26,313 bases of DNA from Lachnospiraceae bacterium UBA1759. Its GTDB lineage: Bacteria; Bacillota; Clostridia; Lachnospirales; Lachnospiraceae. A model generated the notes under the pieces. It was not told the DNA's origin and did no database searches. It was given only the letters and a program-made list of their open reading frames with translations. Shown piece after piece: positions 16,649 through 23,670 of the stretch (positions within the stretch are counted from its first letter, which is position 1; every line of letters starts with the position of its first letter). The stretch spans positions 1 to 26,313 of the forward strand of contig DCHF01000043.1 in NCBI GenBank assembly GCA_002315555.1. The letters are read 5' to 3'. Position numbers and translations under genes: made by a program.

Positions 16649-17422
16649 CTATAAAAAGTATTCCCGGATAATGTGCTCGACCATTGACTGAGTTAAGGGA
16701 TGGTCTTTGGTTTCATACGATAGAATCAGGTTGATTGAAGGATAGAAGCCGTTTGCGATGTATAAAGCTTGTTTGTTGAACGCCTCGCGCATATAGCGGG
16801 GGTCATCAGCCAGACCGTGATGTTCCCAGAGGAAGAGCTTTCCGGAGCGCGGGTGCCGTATCGTGAAGTCCGGATGAAGAGTGAGAAGACCGGCGGCGAA
16901 ATCACATTCATACCGGAAAGGTATGCCGTGAAGGTGGAGGGCGTTAGCAATAAACACTTCGGATTTAGAGCGGACCATGATTTCGGGCAGGGAGTTATGA
17001 ATTCTTTTTTCCGGAAATGGGGCGTTCGAAGGAAATGGGGCATTTGCCCAGGCATTGAGCTCTGAGGACAGGGCGGAAATGTCAGAAAGAAGAGGCTTGA
17101 AGTTGGAATCCTGCAGCAATTGATCGGTATGAGACGGAGAATCGGCGAAAAGATCGGCATTGGACGAATAGAAATCGAGGTAGGGCAGCAGATCCTCGAG
17201 ACGAGCCGCAAGATATTCTTTCTTTGCGAGTTGGACTTTCAGTTCGTGTTTGGATTTTGGCAGGTATTCCCGCACGCCGCATTGGATATGGTAGGCATTT
17301 GTGTATTTTCCGTTTTTTAAAAAATACATACGTCCATTTGGCAAAAGTTCAAGCTGATGATTGATTTCCTGAGCTTCATTGAGAAGAAGCCGAAATTCCC
17401 TTGAGAGGTTTGAATTAGACAT
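16649..17422 (-). CDS. putative PD-(D/E)XK-type nuclease-fold protein
   Basis: This 257-residue soluble protein has an N-terminal half that is helical and charged (REFRLLLNEAQEINHQLELL). The C-terminal half has a pattern suggesting a PD-(D/E)XK core: VRSKSEVFIANAL (Glu in the first helix), LLTLHPDFTIRHP (Asp), LFLWEHHGLADDP (Glu followed by His, where Lys is usual), and a closing helix MREAFNKQALYIANG. I recall uncharacterised clostridial proteins with this RSKSE/PDF/WEH signature. Nuclease activity is inferred and not shown. A short internal duplication (NAPFPSNAPFPEK, near residue 130) lies in the linker. AAGGAG lies 6 nt before the ATG. It is divergent from the DUF6472-like gene and its 3' end touches array A. 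Confidence 0.7.
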   Translation of the reverse strand: MSNSNLSREFRLLLNEAQEINHQLELLPNGRMYFLKNGKYTNAYHIQCGVREYLPKSKHELKVQLAKKEYLAARLEDLLPYLDFYSSNADLFADSPSHTDQLLQDSNFKPLLSDISALSSELNAWANAPFPSNAPFPEKRIHNSLPEIMVRSKSEVFIANALHLHGIPFRYECDFAAGLLTLHPDFTIRHPRSGKLFLWEHHGLADDPRYMREAFNKQALYIANGFYPSINLILSYETKDHPLTQSMVEHIIREYFL

Positions 17423-17668
17423 GAAGACTCCTTGAATTTGAAATGAATTAGTTGATATGTGATATGAAAGATGAATTGTAAAAGAACATGCGTCCTACCG
17501 GGTATTTTACTATTGATCAAACGGAAATGGAAGTGCCGGACCCAAAGAAGTAAGTTCTTGTGTATGACTTTTTTTCGTGATACACTATTAGAAGTTGAGA
17601 GCAGGGAAAATCGAGTGGTCAAGCGACCGCTTGACACTGCCTATTACCCGGATACAAAGGAGAAATTC

Positions 17669-17848
17669 ATGGCTGCGACCAGTTGCGATACATGCGCATA
17701 CCTTGAGTATGATGAAGATGATGAAGCATATTACTGTTCCGTCGATATGGACGAGGACGATTTTTCCCGGATTCAGGGAACCGAGTTTAAAGGCTGCCCG
17801 TATTATCAGGACGGCGATGAATACAAGGTGGTAAGACATCAGCTGTAA
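17669..17848 (+). CDS. DUF6472-like small cysteine protein
   Basis: This 59-residue acidic protein has four cysteines in the order CDTCAYLEYDEDDEAYYCSV ... GCPYY, ending DGDEYKVVRHQL. The pattern matches what I recall of the DUF6472 family of clostridia, probably a small metal-binding protein; function unknown. AAAGGAGAA at 17656-17663 fixes the ATG at 17669, and the upstream in-frame extension is poor coding sequence. A strong terminator lies about 90 bp downstream. Confidence 0.82.
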   Translation: MAATSCDTCAYLEYDEDDEAYYCSVDMDEDDFSRIQGTEFKGCPYYQDGDEYKVVRHQL

Positions 17849-17938
17849 GAGCGAGAGTGCGCTTCATATTTGAGAAAGCCCTGATCTTGCGTTATATCAG
17901 AAAGCTTGACCTGTATCAGCTTGGCATATTGCAAATAC

Positions 17939-17978
17939 AAAGCTCCCCATGTCTGTTAATGACATGGGGAGCTTTTTT
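17939..17978 (+). terminator. strong Rho-independent terminator fused to a 62-bp-type repeat
   Basis: A perfect 13-bp stem (AGCTCCCCATGTC at 17941-17953 with its complement at 17961-17973), extended by AA/TT, with a 7-nt loop and a T6 tract at 17973-17978. The 3' arm and T-tract (GGGGAGCTTTTTTGTCAAAG) are nearly identical to the right half of the 62-bp repeat unit. Confidence 0.92.
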
Positions 17979-18018
17979 GTCAAAGGGGGGCGCGCGGAAA
18001 GACAAAATTGATTCCGGG
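17966..18018. repeat. isolated, shortened copy of the 62-bp repeat
   Basis: GGGGAGCTTTTTTGTCAAAG followed by GGGGG, CGCGCGGAAAGACAAAATT and ATTCCGGG matches the repeat junction of arrays A and B, with about 10 bp missing from the spacer. It lies between the DUF6472-like terminator and the 3' end of the GH35 gene. Confidence 0.8.
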
Positions 18019-18034
18019 CTTCGCCTCAAACCCG
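18015..18034 (-). terminator. possible weak terminator of the GH35 gene
   Basis: On the minus strand, just after the GH35 stop, CGGGTTT and AAGCCCG pair (7 bp, one G-U) around a 6-nt loop, followed by GAATCAATTTTG. The T-run is broken, so efficiency is doubtful. Confidence 0.35.
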
Positions 18035-18042
18035 CTTTATCA

Positions 18043-19719
18043 TCAATCCTTCCAGCCCATCTCAAAATGCACCACGCCGACACCGGCCTGCGCCCATGCG
18101 GCATGACGGCCTTCATCGCCGGAGCGGAGACGATCGACCACGAAGCGATCGCCCTCGAAATGACCTTCCTCGTAGCGGACGTACTCCATGTTGTGCGCCT
18201 GATGCATCGGCTCGATCATGTTGCGCGGGAAGAAGCCCTCGGAGAAATCGTTCTTCTCCATGTAGAGGCGGAGATGGTGACCGACCATGTAGAATTCATC
18301 CTCGCTGACACGGAAGATCAGGCCGCGTGCAGTCTCGTCCATGAGGCCCATCGGGACCTGATTCTGACCGACGAGGTCGCGCTCGTTACGCCAGTCGGAC
18401 GCGCACCAGCCGATCATCTCCGGACCGCAGCCGGTGTAGGAGGCGCGGCAGAGCCATCGGCCCATGTCGATGCGGTCGGAATCCTGTCCGGGCTGCTGCA
18501 CCAGCGCGTACTTTTCGATGTACGGGATGCGGCCCTCCAGGAACGGGCGGACGTTCTCCAGCATTTCAAAAGAGCGCTTGAGTATCTGGGCGCGCGGTAC
18601 CAGCGTACCGTCCGCGTTCATGTCGCTCTCCACACCGAAGATATGCCAGCCGATGGCGTCGTGATTTCCGACACCGTCCATCAGCATCGTCGCGTTGATC
18701 GCGTTCGGCGCGGACTCCGGCACGTAGAACGGGAAGTCGTAGCCGGCGTACAGGTCGTAGGTCTTTGCAAGGGAGGTCTGCCACGGAACGTAAGCGTCCG
18801 GGGCGATGGCATCGATGGCATCGATCACCGCCGCCCACACCGGCAGCATTTTACTGACAGCGCCGCCGGACGGGTAGTCCATGCCGGCCATCGACCAGCC
18901 GGTCTCACCGTTGTTATCGAGCCATACGTTAATGTACATGAAAATGTCGTAAATCTCCTTGCCGGCTGCCGCAATGTCCTCAATGTACGTCGCGGTTCCG
19001 TACGCCATGCAGGCCTCGGCGCCCATGTTTCCGAACACTTCCTTCCAGGTGCCGCTTTCGAGTGAACCGCACTTTTTGTGAGCGTCGCCCAGCATGTGGG
19101 TGTCCTTTTTTGCCGCCTCGATGATGCGCGCGGGAACCTGCGCGTGGAAAGCTTCATCGCCCAGGGGGCTGAAATCGCGGATGGTCTCCACCAGCGCACC
19201 GGGCTCATTCTCCACCTGGATCGCGATGACGGTATTTTCCTCCGCATCAAAGTTCTTCACAGTTTCCACCATTTTGCAGAACGCGCGCTTATCAGCCTCG
19301 CGGCTCTCCGCGCAGAACGGAGAGAGAGCCACGGACTCCAGCCCGTCGTGCATGACCACGCGTTTGAAACGCTTGCGGTCACGCTTCACCCACCACGGCG
19401 TGTACTCCATCTGGCCGTTCTTCCACGAACCGAACCACAGAATGGAAAGGTGCAGGCCCTCCTCGCGGCAGCGCGCGATGATGCGCTCGACGTACGCGGT
19501 GTCATACTTGCCTTCCTCCGGCTCGAACATGTCCCAGCAGACCGGGACCGCGACCGTATTCGCGCCGATCAGTTTCGTGCTCTTAAACGCCCACTCGCGG
19601 TCAAACGCATACTTTTCGCCGCTTTCCGCGCCGATGGCATAACCGGACGAGTTGTGTAACTGCGCGCCGATGGAAAAGAACCGCTCACCCTTGACGGTGA
19701 AATACTCATGCTTGCTCAT
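18043..19719 (-). CDS. GH35-type beta-galactosidase (DUF5597-like C-terminus)
   Basis: This 558-residue protein has a TIM-barrel glycosidase domain over about 1-350. The acid/base glutamate lies in IQVENEPG (Glu172) and the nucleophile in FYVPESAPN (Glu335), the arrangement of GH35/GH42-type clan A enzymes. The C-terminal part (about 400-558) resembles the DUF5597 domain found with bacterial GH35 beta-galactosidases. These release terminal beta-galactose from oligosaccharides such as those of plant cell walls. There is no signal peptide, so it is cytoplasmic and would act on imported sugars. AAGGAGG lies 6 nt before the ATG. No transporter or regulator gene is adjacent, which is unusual for such an enzyme. 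Confidence 0.85.
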   Translation of the reverse strand: MSKHEYFTVKGERFFSIGAQLHNSSGYAIGAESGEKYAFDREWAFKSTKLIGANTVAVPVCWDMFEPEEGKYDTAYVERIIARCREEGLHLSILWFGSWKNGQMEYTPWWVKRDRKRFKRVVMHDGLESVALSPFCAESREADKRAFCKMVETVKNFDAEENTVIAIQVENEPGALVETIRDFSPLGDEAFHAQVPARIIEAAKKDTHMLGDAHKKCGSLESGTWKEVFGNMGAEACMAYGTATYIEDIAAAGKEIYDIFMYINVWLDNNGETGWSMAGMDYPSGGAVSKMLPVWAAVIDAIDAIAPDAYVPWQTSLAKTYDLYAGYDFPFYVPESAPNAINATMLMDGVGNHDAIGWHIFGVESDMNADGTLVPRAQILKRSFEMLENVRPFLEGRIPYIEKYALVQQPGQDSDRIDMGRWLCRASYTGCGPEMIGWCASDWRNERDLVGQNQVPMGLMDETARGLIFRVSEDEFYMVGHHLRLYMEKNDFSEGFFPRNMIEPMHQAHNMEYVRYEEGHFEGDRFVVDRLRSGDEGRHAAWAQAGVGVVHFEMGWKD

Positions 19720-19770
19720 ATTGCCTCCTTGATCCGCCCTTCCGTATTCGATGGGCCGGCGATTATTGCA

Positions 19771-19838
19771 GTCCGCGCCCCTGCGGGGGGCGCGGACGTG
19801 ATTCCGGCGAAGCCCGGCCGGGGTGCCGGGCTTCGCCG
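19771..19838. other. two consecutive perfect GC hairpins upstream of the GH35 gene
   Basis: First hairpin: 11-bp perfect stem GTCCGCGCCCC (19771-19781) with 19787-19797, 5-nt loop. Second: 13-bp perfect stem CGGCGAAGCCCGG (19805-19817) with 19826-19838, 8-nt loop. Neither has a T-tract. If the weak promoter at 19838-19864 is used, both would lie in or at the 5' end of the GH35 leader. Confidence 0.85.
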
Positions 19839-19864
19839 ATATATCCGAAATTCGTTACTGTCAA
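19838..19864 (-). promoter_or_regulatory. possible promoter of the GH35 gene
   Basis: On the minus strand a consensus TTGACA (plus 19859-19864) is followed after 15 nt by TATATC (plus 19838-19843). The spacing is short and the -10 poor, so this is tentative. Confidence 0.35.
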
Positions 19865-19883
19865 TGTAGCACGGGGGCGGTGG

Positions 19884-20690
19884 TTTGTCAAAGGGGGCAT
19901 GAATTGGCGCGGAAAGACAAAAATTCCGGTGCCACAGGGAAGCTTTTTGTCAAAGGGGGCATGAATTGGCGAGGAAAGACAAAATTTCCGGTGCCACAGG
20001 GAAGCTTTTTGTCAAAGGGGGCATGAATTGGCGAGGAAAGACAAAAATTCCGGCGCCACAGGGAAGCTTTTTGTCAAAGGGGGCATGAATTGGCGAGGAA
20101 AGACAAAATTTCCGGCGCCACAGGGAAGCTTTTTGTCAAAGGGGGCATGAATTGGCGAGGAAAGACAAAATTTCCGGTGTCACAGGGAAGCTTTTTGTCA
20201 AAGGGGGCATGAATGACCGCGGAAAGACAAAATTTCCGGTGTCACAGGGAAGCTTTTTGTCAAAGGGGGCATGAATGACCGCGGAAAGACAAAAATTCCG
20301 GCGCGACAGGGAAGCTTTTTGTCAAAGGGGGCATGAATGACCGCGGAAAGACAAAATTTCCGGTGCGACAGGGAAGCTTTTTGTCAAAGGGGGCATGAAT
20401 GACCGCAGAAAGACAAAATTTCCGGCGCCACAGGGAAGCTTTTTGTCAAAGGGGGCATGAATTGGCGCGGAAAGACAAAATTTCCGGGATCACAGGGAAG
20501 CTTTTTGTCAAAGGGGGTATGAATTGGCGCGGAAAGACAAAATTTCCGGTGCGACAGGGAAGCTTTTTGTCAAAGGGGGTATGAATTGGCGAGGAAAGAC
20601 AAAATTTCCGGCGCGACAGGGAAGTTTTTTGTCATAGGGGGCATGAATGGCCGCGGAAAGACAAAATTTCCGGTGTCACAGGGAAGCCTG
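19884..20690. repeat. 62-bp tandem repeat array B (thirteen units in exact register)
   Basis: GACAAAA occurs at 19916 and then every 62 bp to 20660 (thirteen copies) with no insertion or deletion. Each unit is GACAAAATTTCCGG, a variable tetranucleotide, ACAGGGAAGCTTTTTGTC, AAAGGGGGCATGAAT, a second variable hexanucleotide, GGAAA. The arms GACAAAA/TTTTGTC and TTTCC/GGGAA are inverted and can form an imperfect hairpin followed by T. The first unit is preceded by a right half only; the last breaks off after GGGAAGC. The array is non-coding (frame changes each unit), has no CRISPR-like spacers, and fills most of the gap between the divergent GH35 and radical SAM genes. Confidence 0.97.
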
Positions 20691-20701
20691 TTGGTTTGAG
20701 G

Positions 20702-20730
20702 TTGTCAGCAGCGAGGCCAGTGATTATAAT
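20702..20730 (+). promoter_or_regulatory. near-consensus sigma-A promoter of the radical SAM gene
   Basis: TTGTCA (20702-20707), 17 nt, TATAAT (20725-20730). The predicted transcription start near 20737 coincides with an upstream in-frame ATG (20736), which therefore cannot be the real start. Confidence 0.75.
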
Positions 20731-20798
20731 GTAAAATGCAAGATGAATTTGGACTTGAGTTTGATGAAATAACATCCACCCACCCTAAAGGACCACCC

Positions 20799-21671
20799 AT
20801 GCACACCACCACCGCCAAAAACCTTCTATCATCTCAAAACGGAATGAATATTTACCGGGGATGTTCCCATGGCTGCATTTACTGCGACAGCCGCAGCCTC
20901 TGCTACAATTTCACGCACGAATTCGAAGACATTGAAGTGAAGGAAAATGCGCCGGAGCTTCTGGAACGTGCCCTGAAGAGCAAGCGAAAAAAGTGCATGA
21001 TCGGGACCGGGTCGATGAGCGACCCTTACATGCACATCGAAGAGCAGCTGAAGCTGACCCGGCGGTGCCTGGAGATCATCGACCGGTATGAGTTCGGCGT
21101 GGCCGTGCAGACCAAATCGACGCGCGTGCTCCGCGACATCGACCTGTTCCGGTCCATCAACCGGAAGGCGAAGAGCGTGATCCAGATGACCCTGACCACG
21201 TACGACGAAACGCTTTGCAAGGTCCTGGAGCCCAATGTTTCCGGCACCCGCGAGCGCTACGAGGCCCTCAGGGAATTTCAGAAGAGCGGGATCCCGACGG
21301 TGGTCTGGATATCGCCGATCCTGCCGTTCATCAATGATTCCGAGGAAAACCTGCGGGGGCTTCTGGAGTATTGTGCCGATGCCGGCGTGAAGGGCATCAT
21401 CTGCTTTGGCATGGGCGTGACCCTGCGAGACGGCGACCGCGAGTATTTCTATCGCGCGCTGGACCGCTCCATGCCCGGCATGAAGCAGCAGTATCAGAGG
21501 ACCTTCGGCAATGCCTATGAATGCAGCAGCCCGAATCAGGCGGCTCTCATACGGCTTCTTCAGGAAACGTGCGAAAAGCATCATATCCTGTACAAAACGG
21601 AGGAGGTCTTCGGGTATCTTCATGAATTTCCGGAGAAATTTTCGCAAATGAGCCTGGGAGATTTCATGTAA
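20799..21671 (+). CDS. SPL-family radical SAM protein
   Basis: This 290-residue radical SAM enzyme has the cluster motif CxxxCxxC at Cys22, Cys26 and Cys29 (GCSHGCIYCD) after MNIYRG, then GTGSMSDPYMHIE, KSTRVLRDIDLF and TTYDETLCKVLEPN. This layout is that of the large SPL-like group of bacterial radical SAM proteins related to spore photoproduct lyase. The final Cys of true SPL is not evident, so DNA repair is not assured and the substrate is unknown. AAAGGA at 20787-20792 lies 6 nt before the ATG at 20799. The longer frame from 20736 is rejected because its ATG sits at the promoter start site. Confidence 0.87.
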   Translation: MHTTTAKNLLSSQNGMNIYRGCSHGCIYCDSRSLCYNFTHEFEDIEVKENAPELLERALKSKRKKCMIGTGSMSDPYMHIEEQLKLTRRCLEIIDRYEFGVAVQTKSTRVLRDIDLFRSINRKAKSVIQMTLTTYDETLCKVLEPNVSGTRERYEALREFQKSGIPTVVWISPILPFINDSEENLRGLLEYCADAGVKGIICFGMGVTLRDGDREYFYRALDRSMPGMKQQYQRTFGNAYECSSPNQAALIRLLQETCEKHHILYKTEEVFGYLHEFPEKFSQMSLGDFM

Positions 21672-21712
21672 GACCTGTTTCGCAGATAAATTTGACGAAT
21701 TTCATGTTAAAC

Positions 21713-21741
21713 TTGCTTTTTTCCTCAACATATAGTATAGT
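21713..21741 (+). promoter_or_regulatory. sigma-A promoter of the small membrane peptide gene
   Basis: TTGCTT (21713-21718), 17 nt, TATAGT (21736-21741), about 55 nt before the small ORF. Confidence 0.6.
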
Positions 21742-21796
21742 GTCAAAGCTGCTGTCCACAAATTACCAAAAATGGACAGTACAAAAGAGGAGAAGC

Positions 21797-21874
21797 ATGA
21801 AAGCGAAATACATTATCCCGGCAGTTCTTTTTACAATTGCCCTTATTCTGTCATATCTGGAAGGCGTCATCTGA
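21797..21874 (+). CDS. 25-residue single-pass membrane peptide
   Basis: The ORF encodes 25 residues: a basic start MKAKY, a hydrophobic core IIPAVLFTIALILSYL and a short acidic tail EGVI. It has its own promoter (21713-21741), an AGAGGAGA ribosome site 3-4 nt upstream of the ATG, and a terminator hairpin about 40 bp after the stop, so it looks like a complete tiny gene. No family is recognised. It could be a regulatory membrane peptide or a type I toxin-like peptide, but no antisense RNA is evident. Confidence 0.55.
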   Translation: MKAKYIIPAVLFTIALILSYLEGVI

Positions 21875-21897
21875 CGGGCAATGCAGAAACTTGAAAA

Positions 21898-21906
21898 TGC
21901 TATAAT
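21898..21906 (+). promoter_or_regulatory. extended -10 promoter element directly before a terminator pair
   Basis: TGCTATAAT is a perfect extended -10, without a clear -35. A transcript from it would start near 21913 and reach the terminator at 21916-21953 almost at once, or read through to the hairpin at 21966-21992. Confidence 0.4.
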
Positions 21907-21915
21907 TCAGAGGCG

Positions 21916-21953
21916 AAAAGACGCGAGGATCCGGGAGACCTTCGCGGCTTTTT
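21916..21953. terminator. Rho-independent terminator after the small peptide gene
   Basis: AAAAG and CGCGAGG pair with CCTTCGCG and CTTTT (small bulge and mismatch), loop ATCCGGGAGA, T5 tract at 21949-21953. Confidence 0.7.
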
Positions 21954-21965
21954 GCATGGTATCGG

Positions 21966-21992
21966 AAAGCTGCGCGTGATCTTCGCGGCTTT
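21966..21992 (+). terminator. second terminator-like hairpin (duplicate)
   Basis: AAAGCTGCG pairs with CGCGGCTTT (one G-U) around a 9-nt loop. Its 3' part TCTTCGCGGCTTTTG repeats that of the terminator about 40 bp upstream. About 10 bp further on, CAGGGAAGCTTTT (22003-22015) equals part of the 62-bp repeat unit. Confidence 0.55.
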
Positions 21993-22121
21993 TGTATGGG
22001 GCAGGGAAGCTTTTGGATGCCGGTCTATGTTATGAACCTTTTATTATCTTTTCTACGTCTTTATTAGTAGAATGGAGATCAACTTTCATTCAATATTTCA
22101 GCACCTATGGAGGTAGGCATC

Positions 22122-22598
22122 ATGTTTAATAATGCAGGAAAAAAGATTCAGTTAATTGCCAAGATCATGTTCTGGGTATGTGTTGCAGCATACGTGATCT
22201 GCGGATTTAAGTTTGGTTTTACCACGTATTATACGGGCGGTCGGTACAGCTCAACAAAGCATACCGAGTTCAATGGCGCCATCTTTTTCGGCTGCCTTGT
22301 TTTAGGACCGGTCGTATCTTATATCGCAGCGCTGGTTACGATCGCATTCGGCCAGCTGGTTGAGAATTCTCAGACGATCGCAGACAGCACCGCAGGCGTC
22401 TCTTCAGCATCTTCTGCAGCGAGCAGTGTAAGCAGTGAGGATTCCGAACCCGCATATCGGCCGCTGTTCAAAGACGAGACGACTTCCAAGGTTTACAGGG
22501 CTCCGGTTTCCACAGTCTGGACCTGCTCAAGCTGCGGCAAAACGAACCCGGGCTATTCCAACGGTTGCTCGTGTGGTCAGATCAGATCCAAGAACTGA
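22122..22598 (+). CDS. two-TM membrane protein with C-terminal zinc-ribbon-like domain
   Basis: This 158-residue protein has two transmembrane segments (about 12-28 and 51-76), a Ser/Ala-rich linker (about 87-108) and a C-terminal Cys cluster WTCSSCGKTNPGYSNGCSCG that looks like a zinc ribbon. I recall similar uncharacterised membrane proteins in Lachnospiraceae. GGAGG at 22109-22113 lies 8 nt before the ATG at 22122; the in-frame ATG at 22107 overlaps that ribosome site and is rejected. A terminator follows 40 bp after the stop. Confidence 0.78.
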   Translation: MFNNAGKKIQLIAKIMFWVCVAAYVICGFKFGFTTYYTGGRYSSTKHTEFNGAIFFGCLVLGPVVSYIAALVTIAFGQLVENSQTIADSTAGVSSASSAASSVSSEDSEPAYRPLFKDETTSKVYRAPVSTVWTCSSCGKTNPGYSNGCSCGQIRSKN

Positions 22599-22639
22599 TC
22601 ACACATCTAAAAACGGCCCATGTTGGCCTCTATATCACA

Positions 22640-22681
22640 AAAAAGGAAGCGGGATTCATCCACGGGTCCCGCTTCCTTTTT
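22640..22681. terminator. bidirectional Rho-independent terminator
   Basis: A 15-bp stem AAAAAGGAAGCGGGA (22640-22654) with TCCCGCTTCCTTTTT (22667-22681) and a 12-nt loop. It can also end the minus-strand pair of small genes that finishes at 22751. Confidence 0.88.
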
Positions 22682-22750
22682 ATGCCTGTTTTTCGCCTCA
22701 CAGGAACTTTCGGCACGCCCTCGCCGGATGACACGAGCGCTTTTGCTGCC

Positions 22751-23095
22751 TTACCTTCCCCTCCATGGTCTCGCCATGGAATCCTGCATCGGCGTTGTAA
22801 ACACCACGGTCTTTCCCTCCGCGGCCACATGACTCTCCACGCAGCGCCGGAACATTTCCACATCCTCTTTGGTCAGTTTCTTCTTTCCCTCACCATAGAA
22901 CCATTCGTTCAGGATATCCAGATCGACCTCGTAACCGGTGGCCGTTTCCTCATATACGGTTCCCGTCAGCCGATGGTTCTCCCGAAAATAGACCATCCCG
23001 TCCTCAAAGAGCACGGAGTAGTCGCTCATTTCCATAAAAAGCTTGTAAGCCGGCGTTTCTTCGACCGGCGTTTTTTTCTTGAAAAAGTTGAACAT
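22751..23095 (-). CDS. uncharacterised 114-residue protein
   Basis: A soluble, charged protein with N-terminus MFNFFKKKTPVEE, no transmembrane segment and no recognised domain. The central part (YSVLFEDGMVYFRENHRLTG) looks like a beta-rich fold, followed by helical KKLTKEDVEMFRRCVESHV. AAAGGAATTCACT provides the ribosome site for the ATG at 23095, and the longer frame is rejected on this basis. It is the second gene of a two-gene minus-strand operon. The N-terminal MFxxFKKK resembles that of the upstream partner, suggesting related or co-operating proteins. Function unknown. Confidence 0.7.
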   Translation of the reverse strand: MFNFFKKKTPVEETPAYKLFMEMSDYSVLFEDGMVYFRENHRLTGTVYEETATGYEVDLDILNEWFYGEGKKKLTKEDVEMFRRCVESHVAAEGKTVVFTTPMQDSMARPWRGR

Positions 23096-23124
23096 AGTGA
23101 ATTCCTTTCTGTTTGGATGGTTGC

Positions 23125-23541
23125 TTACCGTATCCACCCATTTCCCAGACCGTCGGTCAGGCACCAGCCGCCCCGTTCAGCGATGAAAACCAATGTATTG
23201 CAGCAGCCCTCCATACCGATCTCGCGCGGATTGTCGATGGAACCGGGCTTCGCCTGCGGATTTCGATGATACACGCCGTCTTTATAGTTCCGGCGGTAGC
23301 CATCGCTCTTCACCTCGTCCAGGGATTCCCTTGTATAGCCGAGATCCGCAAGCACCTTGTCAGAAAGGGCACGTTTTTCAGCAGCTTCTCTTTCCTCACG
23401 ATCGTGCAATTCTTTCACCCGGGCATCAATTTCCTCCTGAGTCATCTTTTTCCTGAATATGAGTTCGAAGGGAGAGGGGGCAGTGGGCGTTGGAGATTTT
23501 GCTTTAACTGTTTCTTTTTTCTTCTTGAATAAATGGAACAT
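23125..23541 (-). CDS. uncharacterised 138-residue protein
   Basis: The N-terminus MFHLFKKKKETVKAK is followed by a proline-rich segment (SPTPTAPSPFELIF), a charged coiled-coil-like helix (EEIDARVKELHDREEREAAE, about 35-60) and a C-terminus with NPREIGMEGCCNTLVFIAE. No family recognised. GAGG lies 6 nt before the ATG at 23541; codons upstream of it lack a ribosome site. The next gene starts 29 bp downstream on the same strand. The IS110-type gene upstream is also on the minus strand, with a 129-bp AT-rich gap in which no clear promoter was fixed. Confidence 0.7.
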   Translation of the reverse strand: MFHLFKKKKETVKAKSPTPTAPSPFELIFRKKMTQEEIDARVKELHDREEREAAEKRALSDKVLADLGYTRESLDEVKSDGYRRNYKDGVYHRNPQAKPGSIDNPREIGMEGCCNTLVFIAERGGWCLTDGLGNGWIR

Positions 23542-23670
23542 ATCAGACCTCAAATAAACCTGTAAAATATAATACCACATATATAAGAAATCTGCATAAA
23601 TAATTATCCGGTATATTATTCCGCATGCTTCTCCCTCAGAGGGGTTTTAATAGAAATCTTCTTCCCACGC

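Noticed and set aside
17857..19065. 402-codon plus-strand frame opposite the GH35 gene
   Set aside because: Antisense shadow of a well supported glycosidase. It also runs across the terminator at 17939-17978.
19823..20584. Small repetitive proteins encoded by array B (and similar frames in array A)
   Set aside because: The 62-bp period shifts the frame each unit, there are no consistent ribosome sites, and the frames are by-products of the repeat.
19884..20690. CRISPR array
   Set aside because: The whole 62-bp unit is repeated, there are no unique spacers of constant length, and no cas gene is present.
19884..20690. Thirteen TTGACA -35 boxes on the minus strand of array B
   Set aside because: TTGACA occurs once per unit, but no TATAAT-like box lies 16-18 nt downstream, so they are unlikely to be promoters.
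20736..20798. Longer N-terminus for the radical SAM protein
   Set aside because: The ATG at 20736 coincides with the predicted transcription start of the promoter at 20702-20730; a ribosome site precedes the ATG at 20799.
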